From Pseudomonas rhizoryzae (lineage in GTDB: Bacteria > Pseudomonadota > Gammaproteobacteria > Pseudomonadales > Pseudomonadaceae), in assembly GCF_005250615.1 (NCBI RefSeq), contig NZ_SULM01000003.1, forward strand, positions 248,001 through 312,000: a stretch of DNA of 64,000 nucleotides, read 5' to 3'. Of the stretch, positions 63,784 through 64,000 are shown piece by piece. The position numbers and the translations under genes were made by a program. Under the pieces are notes generated by a model that was not told the origin of the DNA, made no database searches, and worked only from the letters and a program-made list of their open reading frames with translations. The stretch's first letter is position 1; every line of letters starts with the position of its first letter.

Positions 63784-63810
63784 AAAAAAAGGGGCTCTTC
63801 TGAGCCCCTT
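63784..63810 (-). terminator. Intrinsic terminator of der
   Basis: A 9-bp stem AAGGGGCTC/GAGCCCCTT with loop TTCT and a run of seven A on the plus strand (T-run on the minus strand), 23 bp after the der stop. Confidence 0.92.
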
Positions 63811-63832
63811 CCCTGCACAACGCCCGACCGGC

Positions 63833-64000
63833 TTACCGGCGCTTGTCCTTGCGCTTCTTCTCGGCCTTCTTGTGGTGGCTCATCAACCGGCGCTTCTTGT
63901 TGACCTGGCGCTCGGTGAGGGTGTTCTTCTTGCCCTCGAAGGGGTTTTCGCCACCGCGGTATTCGATGCGGATCGGCGTCCCCACCAGCTTGAGCACCCG
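63833..64000 (-). CDS. der: Ribosome biogenesis GTPase Der, C-terminus only
   Basis: The last 55 codons of Der (EngA), a double-GTPase needed for 50S ribosomal subunit assembly. The visible part ends the KH-like domain ([20 protein letters not shown]) and carries the basic tail [20 protein letters not shown]... ending KDKRR, which is typical of pseudomonads. Both G domains lie outside the window. It is transcribed toward the aminotransferase gene but is separated from it by its own terminator. Confidence 0.97.
   Translation of the reverse strand, partial: RVLKLVGTPIRIEYRGGENPFEGKKNTLTERQVNKKRRLMSHHKKAEKKRKDKRR

Overview
The window is GC-rich Gammaproteobacterial DNA and almost certainly Pseudomonas. 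It carries the Pseudomonas core order guaB-guaA, xseA, M23 peptidase, leuA, omega-amidase, methionine aminotransferase and der. The fpr/finR pair, a DksA2-type protein lacking zinc ligands, and the families of short palindromic intergenic repeats also fit. The P. oryzihabitans/psychrotolerans group is my best guess, from memory only. No rRNA, tRNA, CRISPR array or complete insertion sequence was seen.

Layout. 0-4.4 kb: a type I restriction-modification locus (hsdR, hsdM, then the start of a RhuM-like gene), all on the minus strand and running off the left edge, lying directly downstream of guaA. 4.5-7.7 kb: guaB-guaA (GMP synthesis). 7.8-13.9 kb: a ferric-siderophore uptake cassette (TonB-dependent receptor, binding protein, two permeases, ATPase). 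14-26 kb: mixed metabolic and regulatory genes (2-hydroxyacid dehydrogenase, TauE exporter, PRISE-type reductase with a divergent LysR regulator, zinc alcohol dehydrogenase, zinc metallopeptidase, hydrolases, hybrid sensor kinase, HAD enzymes). 26-36 kb: trmO, ppnN, a MucR-like MHYT-GGDEF-EAL protein, fpr/finR, pdxY and dksA2 under a Zur-type operator. 36.5-42.5 kb: a complete four-carbon sugar-acid (threonate/erythronate) catabolic operon with its FadR-type regulator. 43-54 kb: xseA, a purine nucleoside uptake protein, a yellow/MRJP-like beta-propeller protein, an M23 peptidase, a YbdG-like channel, and leuA with a candidate leader peptide. 54.6-64 kb: a second large GGDEF-EAL protein, an aldo-keto reductase, a 139-bp tandem-repeat array, an AsnC/Lrp regulator, a cysteine desulfurase-like enzyme, the omega-amidase/methionine aminotransferase pair, and the C-terminus of Der.

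The least expected structure lies between genes. Three families of short palindromic repeats recur in at least eight intergenic regions. They sit mostly at junctions between functional modules, include one recent tandem duplication that copied the end of pdxY, and expand into a tandem array at 59.06-59.79 kb. A 169-bp MITE-like element with perfect 23-bp inverted ends lies at 49.6-49.8 kb. Regulatory candidates are a perfect Zur-type dyad before dksA2, a near-consensus sigma-54 promoter before the nucleoside uptake gene, a Leu/Arg-rich leader ORF before leuA, a structured leader before the MHYT-GGDEF-EAL gene, and a perfect 32-bp palindrome between guaB and guaA.
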